Below are positions 24,324 to 36,092 of a stretch of DNA of 64,000 nt, in pieces (positions within the stretch are counted from its first letter, which is position 1; each line of letters begins with the position of its first letter). A model generated the notes under the pieces. It saw nothing but the letters and a program-made list of their open reading frames with translations. It was not told the origin of the DNA and ran no database searches. This stretch comes from Astrothelium macrocarpum (Eukaryota > Ascomycota > Dothideomycetes > Trypetheliales > Trypetheliaceae): contig JAGEMR010000007.1 in NCBI GenBank assembly GCA_021030915.1, positions 124,001-188,000 of the forward strand, given 5' to 3'. The translations under genes were made by a program, and so were the position numbers.

Positions 24324-24820
24324 TACTATTGATAGCTTAGTGAATTGAGATCCAGAGAGATATTCAGATAGTGGCTTATAGCCAAGAATCATTAGCTTAG
24401 AGAAATAACAAGTAGTTGAGATACTTTTCGCTGTCTTCCACCAATTTTTGCCCGTTCAGAGTTACTCATAAGTGAATTTTTTAACTCAGAGGCTGGTACT
24501 GTCTTATGCAAGGGTGTCAATTAAAAGACTAGTTGTAGAAGTTGAACAGCGTTGGGGGAAGTGGAAGGGGGGCACCGGGAGCTACTATCAATGGCTCAAT
24601 CTCAATCATAAAAATCATCCATTGTGATCATATCTAGTCACCAATATATTCATGAAGCAATCAAGCGACCGTCCAAGGCCTTTCCTCGATCCAAATACCA
24701 TGTCCAAGGATGTTAAAGAGCGTCATCATCACTATTCATCCCAAAATCCACTATCAATTTGTCTGCAAGTTCCAACTGGTCTGCCACTTGATAAAGGCCT
24801 CCCAAATCTCGTTATAGGAG
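24324..24820. other. Intergenic, no gene seen
   Basis: 3' flank of the VIT/vWA gene. Confidence 0.35.
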
Positions 24821-24966
24821 CTAAACGGGACAAGTCTGCGCAACAATCAGCTTTTACATCGTCCCCATATTTTCCTAGGCCCACTTACCGCTCCACACGC
24901 TCCACAAGTTTTGGAATCGCTCGATATGCTAGCGTGGCAAGATGGGCAGCTGGGATGGCCGGCCAT
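24821..24966 (-). CDS. Putative 30-residue CxxC zinc-ribbon-like peptide
   Basis: Exon 24966-24889 and exon 24835-24821 are joined by a 53-bp intron with a consensus GTAAGT donor and a CAG acceptor. The product is 30 residues with CPSC at positions 7-10, CGAC at 21-24 and a further Cys at 28 (ending TCPV). Two CxxC knuckles spaced like a zinc ribbon make a metal-binding peptide plausible. The coding length is tiny and I recall no firmly named family, so chance remains possible. Removing the intron adds the fifth Cys and the stop. Confidence 0.4.
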
Positions 24967-25418
24967 GATGATTTGGCTCAAATTCCTTGAGTGGCGTCGA
25001 TAACGATATGAAGCTTTTGTACTGATGGATTTGGCACAGCAAGGCTGGTAAATTTCGGCTTCTGAGGATTCGGGCCAGATCAGCAGAGGGCGGCCCCGGG
25101 TTATAAAGTGAATGAGGAAGCAAACAGTTAGATGCTGACAACGCCGCAACAAGTGGGGTCGCTCGTCAGACTTAGCGGGGTGATTGGTGGGGTATCGCGG
25201 TTATCTCTGCCATGGAGTACTAGTGAATGCTGGGGTTCCTTGCTGAGGCTTGCCTTCAATCTCAATCTCAGTCTAGGTGAATGAACTCTTTTAAAATATC
25301 CGTTATCGCCCCTAGAAAGAAGCCAGTAGGTCGGCTTGTTCATGTAGAACGCCAATCATTTGCCTCATATAAGAAAAACCCTCCTATGAAATCCCTTTGA
25401 AGAATTTTTCTGTTTCTT
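24967..25418. other. Intergenic, no gene seen
   Basis: Between the peptide gene and the SSU1-like stop codon. Confidence 0.35.
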
Positions 25419-27211
25419 TCATTTCTTTAGATACAAGTCGGTTCCGAGACATGGCGCAAAAAAAATCTTACTCGAAAGTGAACGTTGTACCGTTTTAATA
25501 GCAATCATCACCCACATCACAACACACATGACTGCCAAAACCTTGGAAAAAGAATATAAGTAACGAGACTATATCAAGCTGAGCTATCAGATTAGGGATT
25601 TGACTTACACATGAAAGGACTTTGAAGAATTTAGAAGGCAATTCTTCTCCGAGCGAGATGGTTAGTAGCGTGAACACACCTATCGGATCAAGTTGAGATC
25701 AATCGCATTTATCAGGAGAGGGGCCATAACCCACCTACTGGAAATACGAAGCCCCACCAACCCATGTTGAATGGGAAACCGCCGGCGGTGGATATCATAA
25801 TAACGGCGACAATGAACCAAGCAATCGTGAATCCCCATAATACAAGACCGAGGAGCACCCCGACGCAATAGAACATGTCGCCCGAGTAGGTCGAATTCGG
25901 AACCGCCTTGGTTGCTGGGAAAAGATGCTTTGCAAGTTTACCAAGGAGAATTATGCTTGGGCCAATTCAGTAATTGACGCTTTTCTTCATTGAGGCATTT
26001 GGAAAGACTCACGAGAAACCCGAAAGACTCAGTGGACCAATGGGAAGCAAAAGAGATACAATGACTTCGCGTTTCAGAGGCTTGTGCACAGTCATTCGGA
26101 GGAAGTAAAGCGTTAGAATCATCCACGATAGTGGCGATCCAATTCCCCAAAAAATATAACTTACGACGAGCGTCCATAGCTGATGCTTCGGGTTTGGAAT
26201 AGCTCCTGCAGTAAGACCTCCTGTAGTCGCGGCGATGACGATAGCGACGATGGGAATTAGATAAAGCGCCGTCATCTCAGAAAGCTCGCTTCTCTGGTTT
26301 GTCATTCTTTGAGAAATGTCAGCAGGACTCCAGTGGTCATTTGGTGAAAAGTCAGAGACTTAGTCAGAGAGCGTAGGCGCCAGAGAGAGTATACTCACAT
26401 GTTATGAGTCAGATGGAAACAAGCGACCAGCGCCATCACACTATCAATCCACCACAGTATCCACGCAAACGTAGCCCAACCGTGGCCCCATGCTGGTTCA
26501 CACACTAAGACGATCATGTTGATGATTGTGGCAAGGCCTATGGGAAAGGTTGCCAGAAATAAGCTCTGATGCGGATGGCGAAGCACAGCAGGAAAAATAA
26601 AAGGATATAAAATGTAGCGCAGGCAAGAGATGAAACTGAAGAGAAGAAAAAGGGCAAGGTTGAGGACAAAAAAGATAGTGGAGATCACACGAAGCCAACT
26701 TCCATTGTACGGCAATTGATGAAGTACAATGGACGTGACGCCAGTACTCATGGTGATTATGAACCATCTATTCTTGCCGCACTGTAGTTAGCCATAGACG
26801 AATGGTATTGAATGATTACGAAGATGGTAAGACTAACGACGGAGTAAAGTTCTTTATAATTCTTCGAAAGCCACCTTGGTCTGCACCATATTGTGAAGTG
26901 GTGTGCTGTGTCTTCTCTACCTTCGCGCCATCTATGGCGTCGCTGAGACTGGGATTCACCACAGGGTTTGCTCGGCTCTTGTTTTCATCTGTTGGGGGTT
27001 TCTCTTGATACTCCGGTTTGGTTGTATTGTCTATGAGAGACGAATTATCAATATGGTAATGATCTTGGCACTCGCCATGATTGCAAGAGACAGCTGCCAT
27101 TTCGTCAGTCGAATTGTCCTCACTCGCACCAGCCACCGAATGCGACAGATTTCGCTCAATTAAGTGTTTGGGGCTTACATAGACGGCAATGCCTCTATAT
27201 GCGCTTATCAT
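25419..27211 (-). CDS. SSU1: SSU1/TDT-family transporter (sulfite efflux / C4-dicarboxylate type)
   Basis: A polytopic plasma-membrane transporter of the tellurite-resistance/dicarboxylate family. Exons 27211-26838, 26767-26399, 26306-26013, 25955-25735, 25679-25609 and 25541-25419 give about 483 residues. After a hydrophilic N-terminus come the motifs FTPSWFIITMSTG, then LPIVAIVIAA, and FPFNMGWWGFVFPVGVFTL, which are typical of fungal SSU1-like proteins, with about ten membrane segments. Every intron junction restores the family reading. Fungal members export sulfite or move malate; which substrate applies here cannot be read from the sequence. The start is uncertain, as the N-terminal 100 residues are variable in the family. 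Confidence 0.88.
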
Positions 27212-27959
27212 AGTCACGGATATCCGATGGGTAGGTGATAGTAAGGAAGCTCGTCCTGCATAGAATTACTTGGCAAATGCTTTCTCCATATCCATTGTCC
27301 AATCACTCCTCCACCAAGCTCAGGACTCGGCCATATCCAGCGTCGTATCTGCTGAGTGCGACAAGGAATGGAAGCCAAGGCGGGAATTGGCATGCATTCC
27401 CCACAGGAAGACTGGAGTCTAGAATGCCGATCAGTTACCATATCTATTCCCCCGGTCCTGGATATTCGGACGCTCATACTCGTATAGCGGATAGGAGACG
27501 CAAGGCATTTTGAGGCAGATATAAGATGATTAATATTGAGAGCGGTCAGCCGTGCTTCCAGGTTTTGCTGGGGTCCAATCAGAATATGTGTGATCAAAGT
27601 GGTCCGGCCGAGGACGCCGCTTGGACCTTGATTCATACAAGCACCCCAACTTCAATTAGAGTCAGAGCCTTCTGGAACAAGATCGAGGCAATCCTCTGGG
27701 CACAATGGGTCGTCTATAGGCCTTCTTAATTAGCGAACTCGCTGGAACCGTACTCTTGGACAACGGTTGCGCAGTGGAGATAATGCAAGGAAGGATGGTG
27801 TAGCAGATAAGGCTGAGCTCAGTCGTTTCCTTAAGGTATGGATCTCAGCATTTCGTCGCTCGAATCTCCCCACAAAAGGCAAACATCTCAATACAAGGAT
27901 GCTGGTGAAAGGTGTTTTTCTTGCAAACATATGGCGGCTGAATTCTTCCCGCTTAGAGC
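27212..27959. promoter_or_regulatory. Divergent intergenic region SSU1-like / RWD gene
   Basis: About 750 bp between divergent starts; no gene or repeat recognised. The 140-codon open frame on the minus strand here starts without ATG and is probably accidental. Confidence 0.35.
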
Positions 27960-28709
27960 ATGGAGGAAAAAACCAATGATGAAACTTCTCTGGAAGATGA
28001 AATCACTCTTTTGAGAGCCATGTACCCAGATGAACTTCAATTCGATAGCAAGACCCAGGAGTTGGTATATACATCTGCATCCCAAGCAACCCTCAAGTTA
28101 CGAGTTTCAAGTTCATCCTCCGGGGCCATTACTATTCCAGATATCATCTTCGTCACTGGTCCTTTACCCCAGAAGATCGATCTTCGGAACCAATATCGTC
28201 GCGTAGTGAAAGAAGCGCACCTCGAACCTGGCGAGCCCATTCTAGATACATTGATCAATATCTTCAATGACCTCGTTGACTCATCAGCTACAAGCGAAGC
28301 CAATGATCCTGGGGATTTTAAGCAAGAAGAGACCCTCAACTACACTTCCAGTCAGAAGGTGGCAAAGTCCTTAACAGTCATCATCTGGCTCCATCACCTC
28401 CTCGCCACGTCCAAGCGTAAACAAGCACTCAGCCCGCCTAGCAGCACGTATGGAGCCGTCTCTGGCCTTGCTAAACCCGGCTACCCCGGCATCATGATCT
28501 TCTCAGGTCCAAGCGCGGAGGTCGACGAACATGTGCAAGCTTTGAAGACGCTCAACTGGCAAGCATTCCAGGTGCGCTATGAGCATGACCAGCTGTGGAA
28601 GTTTAAGCACGGGGAGGGGATGAAGGAAGTCGAGACTATGGGAGAGGTAGTCGAGGAGATTGGCGAAGAAAAGAAAGCGGACTTTATGGAAGCTATGCGA
28701 ATGAAATGA
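27960..28709 (+). CDS. RWD-domain protein (RWDD2/DUF1115 type)
   Basis: An intronless 249-residue protein. The N-terminal RWD domain has the EDEITLLRAMYPDEL signature, as in GCN2 and RWDD proteins. The C-terminal half (roughly 120-245) matches the DUF1115 module of RWDD2 proteins, with VIIWLHHLLATSKRK, GYPGIMIFSGP and NWQAFQVRYE. No signal peptide is visible. RWD domains bind partner proteins; the specific role is unknown. Confidence 0.88.
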   Translation: MEEKTNDETSLEDEITLLRAMYPDELQFDSKTQELVYTSASQATLKLRVSSSSSGAITIPDIIFVTGPLPQKIDLRNQYRRVVKEAHLEPGEPILDTLINIFNDLVDSSATSEANDPGDFKQEETLNYTSSQKVAKSLTVIIWLHHLLATSKRKQALSPPSSTYGAVSGLAKPGYPGIMIFSGPSAEVDEHVQALKTLNWQAFQVRYEHDQLWKFKHGEGMKEVETMGEVVEEIGEEKKADFMEAMRMK

Positions 28710-29074
28710 AGGAATTCTACTTATACCCGTTAAGGAGGCCCTCAATCATGATCATTGATATAGCTCTTAAACCGGTTTCTCGGATAATAAGTCCATCTAC
28801 GTGGGATTGATTGAGATAGTGTTGGGGTTTTCCCTAACTTCAGAAGTGACATTTCCCAGCTTACCCACTGGTGACAGCAAGAGCAGAAAGGAGAAAATTA
28901 AAGAATCGAATTAGCTAGGAAGTGAGTACTTGTCAACGCTCTCGAGTGCTTGACTTGCGTGTTGCTGCTCAAATGGGACAATTTTTGTGATAAATAGTGG
29001 ACTTGGGTATCACTTGTAATGCATGCAGTAAATCATCGTTTCCTCAGTTGTTTGCTTTCTCAATATCCTCTCCT
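28710..29074. other. Intergenic with MITE relic
   Basis: Convergent 3' region of the RWD and C2H2-like genes. Contains a MITE right-end relic at about 28842-28874; otherwise nothing seen. Confidence 0.35.
28842..28874. mobile_element. MITE right-end relic
   Basis: GAAGTGACATTT followed by ACCCACTGGTGAC matches the right terminus of the foldback family; the remainder of the element is not recognisable. Confidence 0.4.
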
Positions 29075-29723
29075 TCAATCTATCAGGATTGCGGAGTCTT
29101 TCTCTTTGCACCTGTTCTTGCTTTTTTGGAGGTTGACAACATCATCAGCGTCAGAATCTTCGTCATCCGTAATTAGGCTTATCTCCACTCTCTCAGAGTG
29201 TTTCTTGTCCTGAGTGTTCCGAGCCCGCTTGTTTGCATCAGTGAGAGATGATGTCTCAACGACATCATGGCCTTGATTATTCTTTGCTGTGCCATCTCTA
29301 GAATCATGGTCCAAGATGCTTGCGACTCGAGCCCGCTTCGGTGAAGCCGTTGGTAAAGTCGTCGGTAGGGCCTCGGGTAGATCAGGGACGTAAAGCTTCA
29401 GACCCATCATCACTGGTCTTTCCCCTCTGGACATTGCTGCTTCTTGTTGTTCCAAGCACTGGCATGTCGGGTGATCGTCCCTTTGCGGCCGGATTGTAAG
29501 TACACAGCCAATCTCAACAAATATCCATTGATCAGACTCGATCCGAACCTTGAACTCACCACTTTGCATTCTTTGGTTCTCCTTTTCTTCTCCAACACCC
29601 ATTTCCACCCAAGCCGTCCCCACCAAAGTGTCTCTGAACGAAATTCGGTCGGGCAAATTCCTTGTGGCACAGATTGCACTTGTAAAAGCCCTGCGGCCGA
29701 GTCAAGATATCACGACCTTCCAT
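29075..29723 (-). CDS. C2H2-like zinc-finger protein with acidic tail
   Basis: Exons 29723-29560 and 29480-29075 join to 189 residues through a 79-bp intron (GTGAGT...AAAG). The first exon has YKCNLCHKEFARPNFVQRHF, a zinc-finger-like pattern of two Cys and a following His, then HPTCQC after the junction. The rest is low-complexity: a Pro/Thr-rich patch, a basic KRAR pair and an acidic TDDEDSDADD stretch, suggesting a nuclear protein. I do not recognise an exact family. The unspliced frame of exon 2 also stays open upstream, so the start depends on the splice model. Confidence 0.6.
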
Positions 29724-30777
29724 TCAAGATATCTCATAAATATCCTTGTCCGAGTATTTGAAGTGAACAATCAATGTGAAAGACGTGATATTGCCGTTTT
29801 TGATCAAATTTCACGGGATCAGGTAACAGATCAGAATGTTTATGTTGTGACTAATTGGGGAAAAGCCCGCTCACTTGGCCATTGATCACCGTAATTGCCG
29901 GGTTCACTTACTAGAGAAGGACTAATTATCTGAAGCTCATGCCACATTGCAGGGAACGAACGTGGTCCGTCTGAGCATTCACACCGTTCATGGTGATCCA
30001 GTGACAGCCGATGTGGAACATGGCGGACCTACCTCCGATTGACGTCAGATCTTCTGTTCTCGACCATGTGTGAGGAACAGAGCGGGAAAAGGAGTTGGGC
30101 AGAATCTCCCCTTTAAGCTAAATAGTTTCCGAAATATTCCCGAGCACCACCAGGCTAGGTCTGGGGGGTTGTGCAGTAGTGAGTTGATCCTGCAACTGCA
30201 GGGTCCGATTTTACATGATTGGACTGACGAGGGTCAAGTTTAACAAATCGCAGAGGTTCCGCTGGGCGGCTCTCTACCCAGGAAATTTAAGTCAGATAAA
30301 TTACTGCAATTTATTAGAAGCATAAGAAAAGTCAACTGTGTTGCAGGGCCAAATAAAAAGAATGTTTTCGAATATTAAAATTTATAGCATTTTCATTGGG
30401 TGCTCCCCGGGAGCATATTTGCCCTAACAGAAATATGAGGGGGGTCCCGTTTTCACAAGTAGCAGTTGTTATTGAATACTGTGAATCATCAAAGTTCCGC
30501 TGGGAGCCTGCCAATGGAGATTCAGCGGAAACGAACTTTTGAGATGTCGGCGGGAGCGGACACGGCTCCGAGAGGTAAGCCAGGAGCATGACATGTAAGC
30601 GATCGCGAAAAACGAATCACACGTGTACGCTTCCTCTTTGTCAGACCATCAAAACAGGTTCTTCAAATGCCGTCAGCATCATCAGAAATCAAAGAACGAA
30701 ATTCTTCAAAAAGACGACGGCGCTGATGAGTACGCTTGTACCCATACGGAGGCATCAGCTTTGACTTGGATTTTGGG
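29724..30777. other. Intergenic, no gene seen
   Basis: A 1-kb stretch with no coherent open frame, AT-rich in parts; no repeat arm recognised. Confidence 0.35.
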
Positions 30778-32266
30778 TCAACGGGACGTTGAGTACCCAT
30801 TCTTGATAACATGCCTAGAATGGCTAGGGTCGTAGACAATGTGCGAGATAGTTCTAGGGGCTTTCCAAGCCTCACGGTTCTGGAAGAGGATGAAATCGGC
30901 CGGTTCACCAGGCTGTAGTTTACACGTCGTGTGACTGCCCGGAACATTATAGCCAATGACACGTTTCGCCCGCTGAGAGACGCATTCCTACCTATGGCAT
31001 TAGTATTTCTTCTCAGATCCTAGAAGGGAGGCATACATAGAGTATCTCGACATCTTCTCTAGTACCGGCCTGATATATGCCTACGCCAAGGCTTGCAACA
31101 GTCAGGGGATCGCAGTTGCCTTGAGGTGTGAAGGCGTTCCCGACATTATTCACGCTAATTGCGGCTTCAAGTCCATGATCTTTGATCAGCTGGGGGACTC
31201 TAAGTGTTCCTCTTGTGTTACTTTCAGATCGCATCATGTAGAGATCAGAAGTTGGTAGCCCGACAAACGAAACTTTCATGTCGCCAATTGCGTCCCGAAT
31301 GCTTTTCCAATCCTTTGGTTTAAAATGTATTAGGCGCGTGCAATGGCCCAAAACACATGTTCTTGTTTCTGGCCAATTCCTGGCTTTCAAGGTCTCAATT
31401 ACGAACCACACCAAAGGCTCTTTTGTCGTGTCCAGATTATAATCCAGATGGAGGTCGAGATGTTTTTTGTTTGTTATCGAAAGCTCCGTAATCCAGTCGA
31501 TATTCAGTTTCATTTTTTCCACATCAGCTTCAACATAAGGTGTACTACCGAGTACGTCCACCTCTTCCCGACTTGCTGTCTGTGCTATGAGTTCTCGATT
31601 GTTTCTGCCGTGATCCGGATCCGAAAAGAGTGCATGCTGGGCAAAGACGCATATTTGGATGTCACAGATATCTTCAAACTCACGCTTTAGAATCACGGCA
31701 GCCTCGAGGCAATTGAAGTGAACCACGTCATCCACTTCTACAAAAGCTCGCATAACAGTGACACCATGATAGGTGCTTTCTTTGATGAGTGTGCGGCCTC
31801 TTCTTAGGAGATCAGAGATCTCGAAGCGAGCTTTGGCTTTGGCCGTTACGTCGATGGCCTCTTGAAAGGTCCCATTCAGAATTTCGAGGCCTGCAAATTT
31901 GACGTCCTGCAACAGGAAGCATTTGTCCAAGTGAACGTGGGAATGGCATAGCGAGGGCAGGAGTAGTTGTTCGTGAGCATCCAAGATGTCAGGCCGGTGA
32001 CTGACTCTTTCCAGTGTTAGCGGGTTATGTTCATTCACGGCTGCAATTTTGCCGTTGTGAATTGTCATGTCCCATAAAGAATTGATCGGCGTTTGGGGTA
32101 GACGAACGCCTAAAATTTGGGAATAAGAGGAATGAGCAATAGTCAAAGCTTTGCTATCTCGATTGTCACGGTCTGCCTGTGCAACTGCATCTTTTCCCTG
32201 GGATTGAATCTGTGCCATTTCGGCATCCAGGTCAATGCCACGAGAAGCAAGAAATTGTCCAGCCAT
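30778..32266 (-). CDS. Amidohydrolase, cytosine-deaminase-like metal-dependent hydrolase
   Basis: Exons 32266-31037 and 30987-30778 give 479 residues. The family's metal site is visible as CHSHVHLDKCF (His 108/110/112), followed by HLDLHLDYN, GHCTRL and a late SDLYMM block. After the 49-bp intron the C-terminal composite domain reads GEPADFILF, as in other members. Such enzymes deaminate or hydrolyse C-N bonds in nucleobase-like or amide substrates; the substrate here cannot be assigned. The ATG at 32266 is the first in frame. It diverges from the SWP73 gene across about 600 bp. Confidence 0.85.
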
Positions 32267-32862
32267 CGAGAGGATGTTCAGTAGCTTCTTTGGGATAAAG
32301 ACTAGAGCGAGCAGGGAATTGAGGTGCAATCACCAGTTAGTGCAACTGAATAAGTCATTGACCGCAAGAGAAATACTCCACTCAACATGCGTTACAGAGG
32401 TCCTCAACAGTAATAAGCCATACCACTTTTGTAAATGCTACTCAAAAGATAAAGTGTCTTCTCCAAAAATTCGAAATGGTATTGAGGATCTCTCCGATAG
32501 GTGTTTGGCAGATTAGTACTCTTTACCTCCCATGACAATTCCCATTGCAACCCCTGCGATTAGTAACAGAACAAGATGTCTTTTTCGTCCACGTAACAAC
32601 TCTGACAGCTCTCAGAAATTGCTGGTGAAAAAGGCCTGACCGCAGAGAGATGGAGCAAGTATTCCAAGACATCTCCGTTGCGAAAGGGGGGGGGCCTCCT
32701 GCCCCTCCATACGCTTAATTTGGTTAGCCACCCTACACGACTTTCTCATCCTACACGCGTCGAGCTGGAGTCGGCGCATCGCACTTCTTCATCCGCACAT
32801 CGCGTGTCGTCAATCTATCGCCTCGGTGTTTGGGCCGTAGTCGCAAGCGCTATCATAGAACG
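32267..32862. promoter_or_regulatory. Divergent promoter amidohydrolase / SWP73
   Basis: About 600 bp; includes a run of nine or more G residues near 32686. No gene seen. Confidence 0.35.
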
Positions 32863-34530
32863 ATGCAGCAGTATCGGAACTACCCGCCGACGAGCCAGCC
32901 AACACGGCGTGGACCAGGTACAACGCCGAATATTAACCACATTGCTTTGATATCAAACCATGATCAAATGGGCTGACTTGGATACGACTTTGCGTCGCGC
33001 AGGTCCTATGGTTCCAACTCCTCATGCACCGTCGACATTAAACCCAGCCCAGCTCCAACAGCAACACGCTGCCGAGGCGCAAAAGCGAGATCTCAGCAAA
33101 CGGCAAGCCAAGAAACCCACAGATAAGAATCTACCTGATGGCCTTGAACAAATTGTTATTGGCGATGGAGTCGACCGGTACAAAGCATTGCGGGAGGTAG
33201 AACGACGATTGGATGCTGTCATGATGAGGAAAAGGCTTGATATCCAAGATAGCGTGAACCGCAACACACAAAAGCAGCGAACATTGCGAATTTGGATCAG
33301 CAATACTGTAGAGAACCAGCCATGGCAACAAACTAGCATGTCGGCAGATGCATTCGATTTTCAGGCCGAAAATGCTGCCACCTACAAAGTCAAAATCGAG
33401 GGCCGCCTGCTGCCCGACGATGAAGATCCCGACGATCAGGATGCAAACAAGGAAAACGAAGGAGAGAAGAATGGCGATTCCATGGACCATGATGGAGAAG
33501 ATGCCGCCAGTAAACCCAAGAGACCGCCATTACCTCCCCAGAGAACCAAGTTTTCACACTTTTTCAAATCCATCAAAGTAGAATTTGATCAGTATGCAGA
33601 CGTGCAAACACAAGAACCAATTGAATGGACCAAGCCAAAACAAGATCCTCGACAGAGTGTGGGATCTACCAATTCAAATGAGGCCAACTTTGACTGTCTA
33701 GAATTCGAGCGATCCAGCGACGAAAACATCAACATCACCATCAACTTGGTTCGCGACGAGTCACCTGAGCGATTCAAGCTCGACAAAGCTTTGGCCGACA
33801 TACTCGATACAGATGAAGAAGACCGCGCTGGTGCCGTCATGGGCATTTGGGAATACGTCAAAGCCCGCGGCCTTCAAGAAGACGAAGAGAACCGCACAGT
33901 GCACTGCGACGAGCGTCTTAAACAAGTACCTACTCCCTCCAAACACTTTCAATAGTCCATGAAATACATCTAACTAAAACCCCTTAGGTATTTGGCAAAG
34001 ACACCGTCTTCTTCCCGCACATCCCCTCCGAAATCTTCCACCACCTCTCACCCCTACCGCCCCTGCGCATCCCCTACACCATCCGCGTCGACCGCGCCTA
34101 CCACGACCACGCCACTCCAACCATCTACGACATCCGCGTACCAGTGCACTCCCCGCTGCGCGCCGCTACGGCCGCGCTCACCAACTCGCCCAGCCACATC
34201 CAGACACTGCAGCGTATCGCCGGGCTGGACGACCAGCTCGCCACCACGGTGCAGGCGCTCGCGACGGAAAAGGCAAAACATGGTTTCCTGACCAGCATGA
34301 GTCGCGATCCGGCGCGCTTCGTTCGCCGCTGGGTCAGCAGCCAGCGTAGGGATCTGGAGGTGCTGTTGGGCGAGGCTACGAGGGGCGTCGGGGGCGGTGA
34401 GGATGGCAGTGCGGAAGAGTTTCGCAGGGGTGGGAGGGATGGCGTGTGGGGCGGGGAGCTGGCGAGGGAGAGTGTGGCGTTGTGGAGTTCGCGGCGGAGG
34501 GCAAGTCCGAGTCGTAGGACGGCTGGGTAG
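32863..34530 (+). CDS. SNF12: SWI/SNF chromatin-remodelling subunit Swp73/SMARCD (SWIB domain)
   Basis: A nuclear subunit of the SWI/SNF complex. Exons 32863-32917, 33003-33925 and 33988-34530 give 506 residues. The N-terminal Pro/Gln-rich segment leads to the conserved TLRIWISNTVENQPW and FTSFFK-like FSHFFKSIKVEFDQYAD blocks. A SWIB/MDM2 domain follows at about 273-350 (FKLDKALADIL, GIWEYVKARGLQ). After that comes RTVHCDERLKQVFGKDTVFF, crossing the second intron. An acidic insert (DPDDQDANKENEG) is typical of fungal members. The tail after residue 430 is Gly/Arg-rich and less conserved. Very secure. Confidence 0.93.
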
Positions 34531-34736
34531 GTTGCTTGTGGTTTGGAGGGTGGGAAAGTGGACGATTAGTGGACTTGGGAGGTTTCAGCGAGGCGTTCTC
34601 GATTGACGATGCGCTACGGCGGATTCTCTGTGTTCCTGAGGCACGCTGGGCTCGAAAAACATGGCATCATAGAGTATACACAGCCCAAAACCAGTTTTGG
34701 CTTCAGTATTTCTGAGATGTTAGCTTACTGGCATTC

Positions 34737-35369
34737 TTAACCCAGCATAACTCCGTTCGAACTCTGCCCAATATCTGGATAACATGCGACCGTGAGAGGT
34801 CTGTGACTCACGTAGACACATGTTGTGCCTTCCACGCAAAGGCCGTGGTAACTAAAGAAGACTTCAGGAAGTCCTGACGGACTTTCACAGGTTATGGAAT
34901 ATTCTCTCGTGATGTCGTTCACTAAACACCTAGATGAAACAAAGTTGGTGAAATTGGGACCTGCTCCGGCCTGTTGTGGGCATTTGTTAATAATGTATGG
35001 TGCTGGAGGACCTGGTGGGTTTGGTGGACGACCTGGTGGTCCCAGTGGAGGATACCGTTTACTTAGCTCTCCAAAGCTGGCCAATACAGTATTAATTGGA
35101 TCCAAAACTAGATTGCTGACACTCCTGAATATCTCATTAGAGCTATCATCACGGAATGATGTGTGAGAATAATGGATAGAATGATATGATAAAAGGTTGG
35201 AGGGTATTTTCTAGTGGTATCTACCTACTACTGAATTCTCTACTCGAATCATGACAGCATTTGTAGAAAAATCAGAGGCTTACCGTAAGAGCTTATTATC
35301 GTTTGCAAATTGCGATTCAAAGGGCATAGCTGTGACAATAGTTACAAAATAGATGACTGACGGCTTCAT
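34737..35369 (-). CDS. Small secreted six-cysteine protein (candidate effector)
   Basis: Exon 35369-35284 and exon 35124-34737 join to 157 residues through a 159-bp intron, the longest on this side of the window. The first ~16 residues (VIYFVTIVTA) form a plausible signal peptide. The mature part has a Pro/Gly-rich segment (PPGRPPNPPGPPAP) and six Cys spread over the last ~80 residues, enough for three disulfides. No enzyme motif or family is recognised. Short length, signal peptide and paired cysteines are the usual criteria for a candidate effector; nothing else supports that role. Confidence 0.6.
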
Positions 35370-35843
35370 TGTCGAATTTTCGTACAGAAAAAAAAAGTCC
35401 AAACAAGAGCAAAATCACAAGTCGAAGAAAATTAGGAACTCCGATGGAAAACTAAAATTATAAAAATGTTTTTCATCATATGACGTGGCTTTGCTCATCG
35501 TCATAGAGCAAAGAGAATGGAAAAATGGATCAGATTTTGAAGTCCCCTTCAGCCGCATACAAATTTGGAAAAGTCGGGCAAGCATCCAGCACACAAGTAG
35601 AGATAACATTCTCATAGATTGCTGCAATGTATGAATATACCCTGAGGTCTACCTGATACGAGGTTCTCATGCTCGTTGCTCAAATAAACACTGAAAAGAC
35701 GTTGTCTATTTTCTTTTGCGCTTAAGCAGAGAGCATAAGCTGTGAACATTGTCTGTGCTAAATTACAAATAGACCCAAAATTTTGTGCATGAGTACCTTA
35801 GACCCAGGTTATCCTCATACATTTGACGTTACTTGGCTTGTGC
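35370..35843. other. Intergenic, no gene seen
   Basis: AT-rich upstream region of the secreted six-cysteine gene. Confidence 0.35.
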
Positions 35844-36092
35844 TAGCAACAGTGGCTGCAATAATAAATGTCACCCACCATCGCGAGATATAATTCGCCG
35901 CAGGCCTCATCGGAAGGCCCCCAACAATAGCGAAGAAGAATATTCTAAGATATATCTCTCAAACGAATGATCGACGAATTTTTTCATCTCTCACAATCGT
36001 TTGAAATGTATGAGGTCTTCCCGACGAGGCCTACAGCGAATTATCTCTGTTGCGGCCGCTAAAAACATTTTGTTACTGCAACCACTGGTGCT
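35844..36092. mobile_element. Foldback MITE-like element, well preserved copy 4
   Basis: Left end CAACAGTGGCTGCAATAA, then ATGTCACCC and GATATAATTCGCCGCAGG. The right end, read inverted, starts CACCAGTGGTTGCAGTAAC. Outer arms plus GGCCTCATCGG / CCGACGAGGCC give about 75-80 bp of inverted repeat in a 249-bp element. GCTAGCA borders both ends and could be part of the terminus or a target duplication. Confidence 0.75.
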
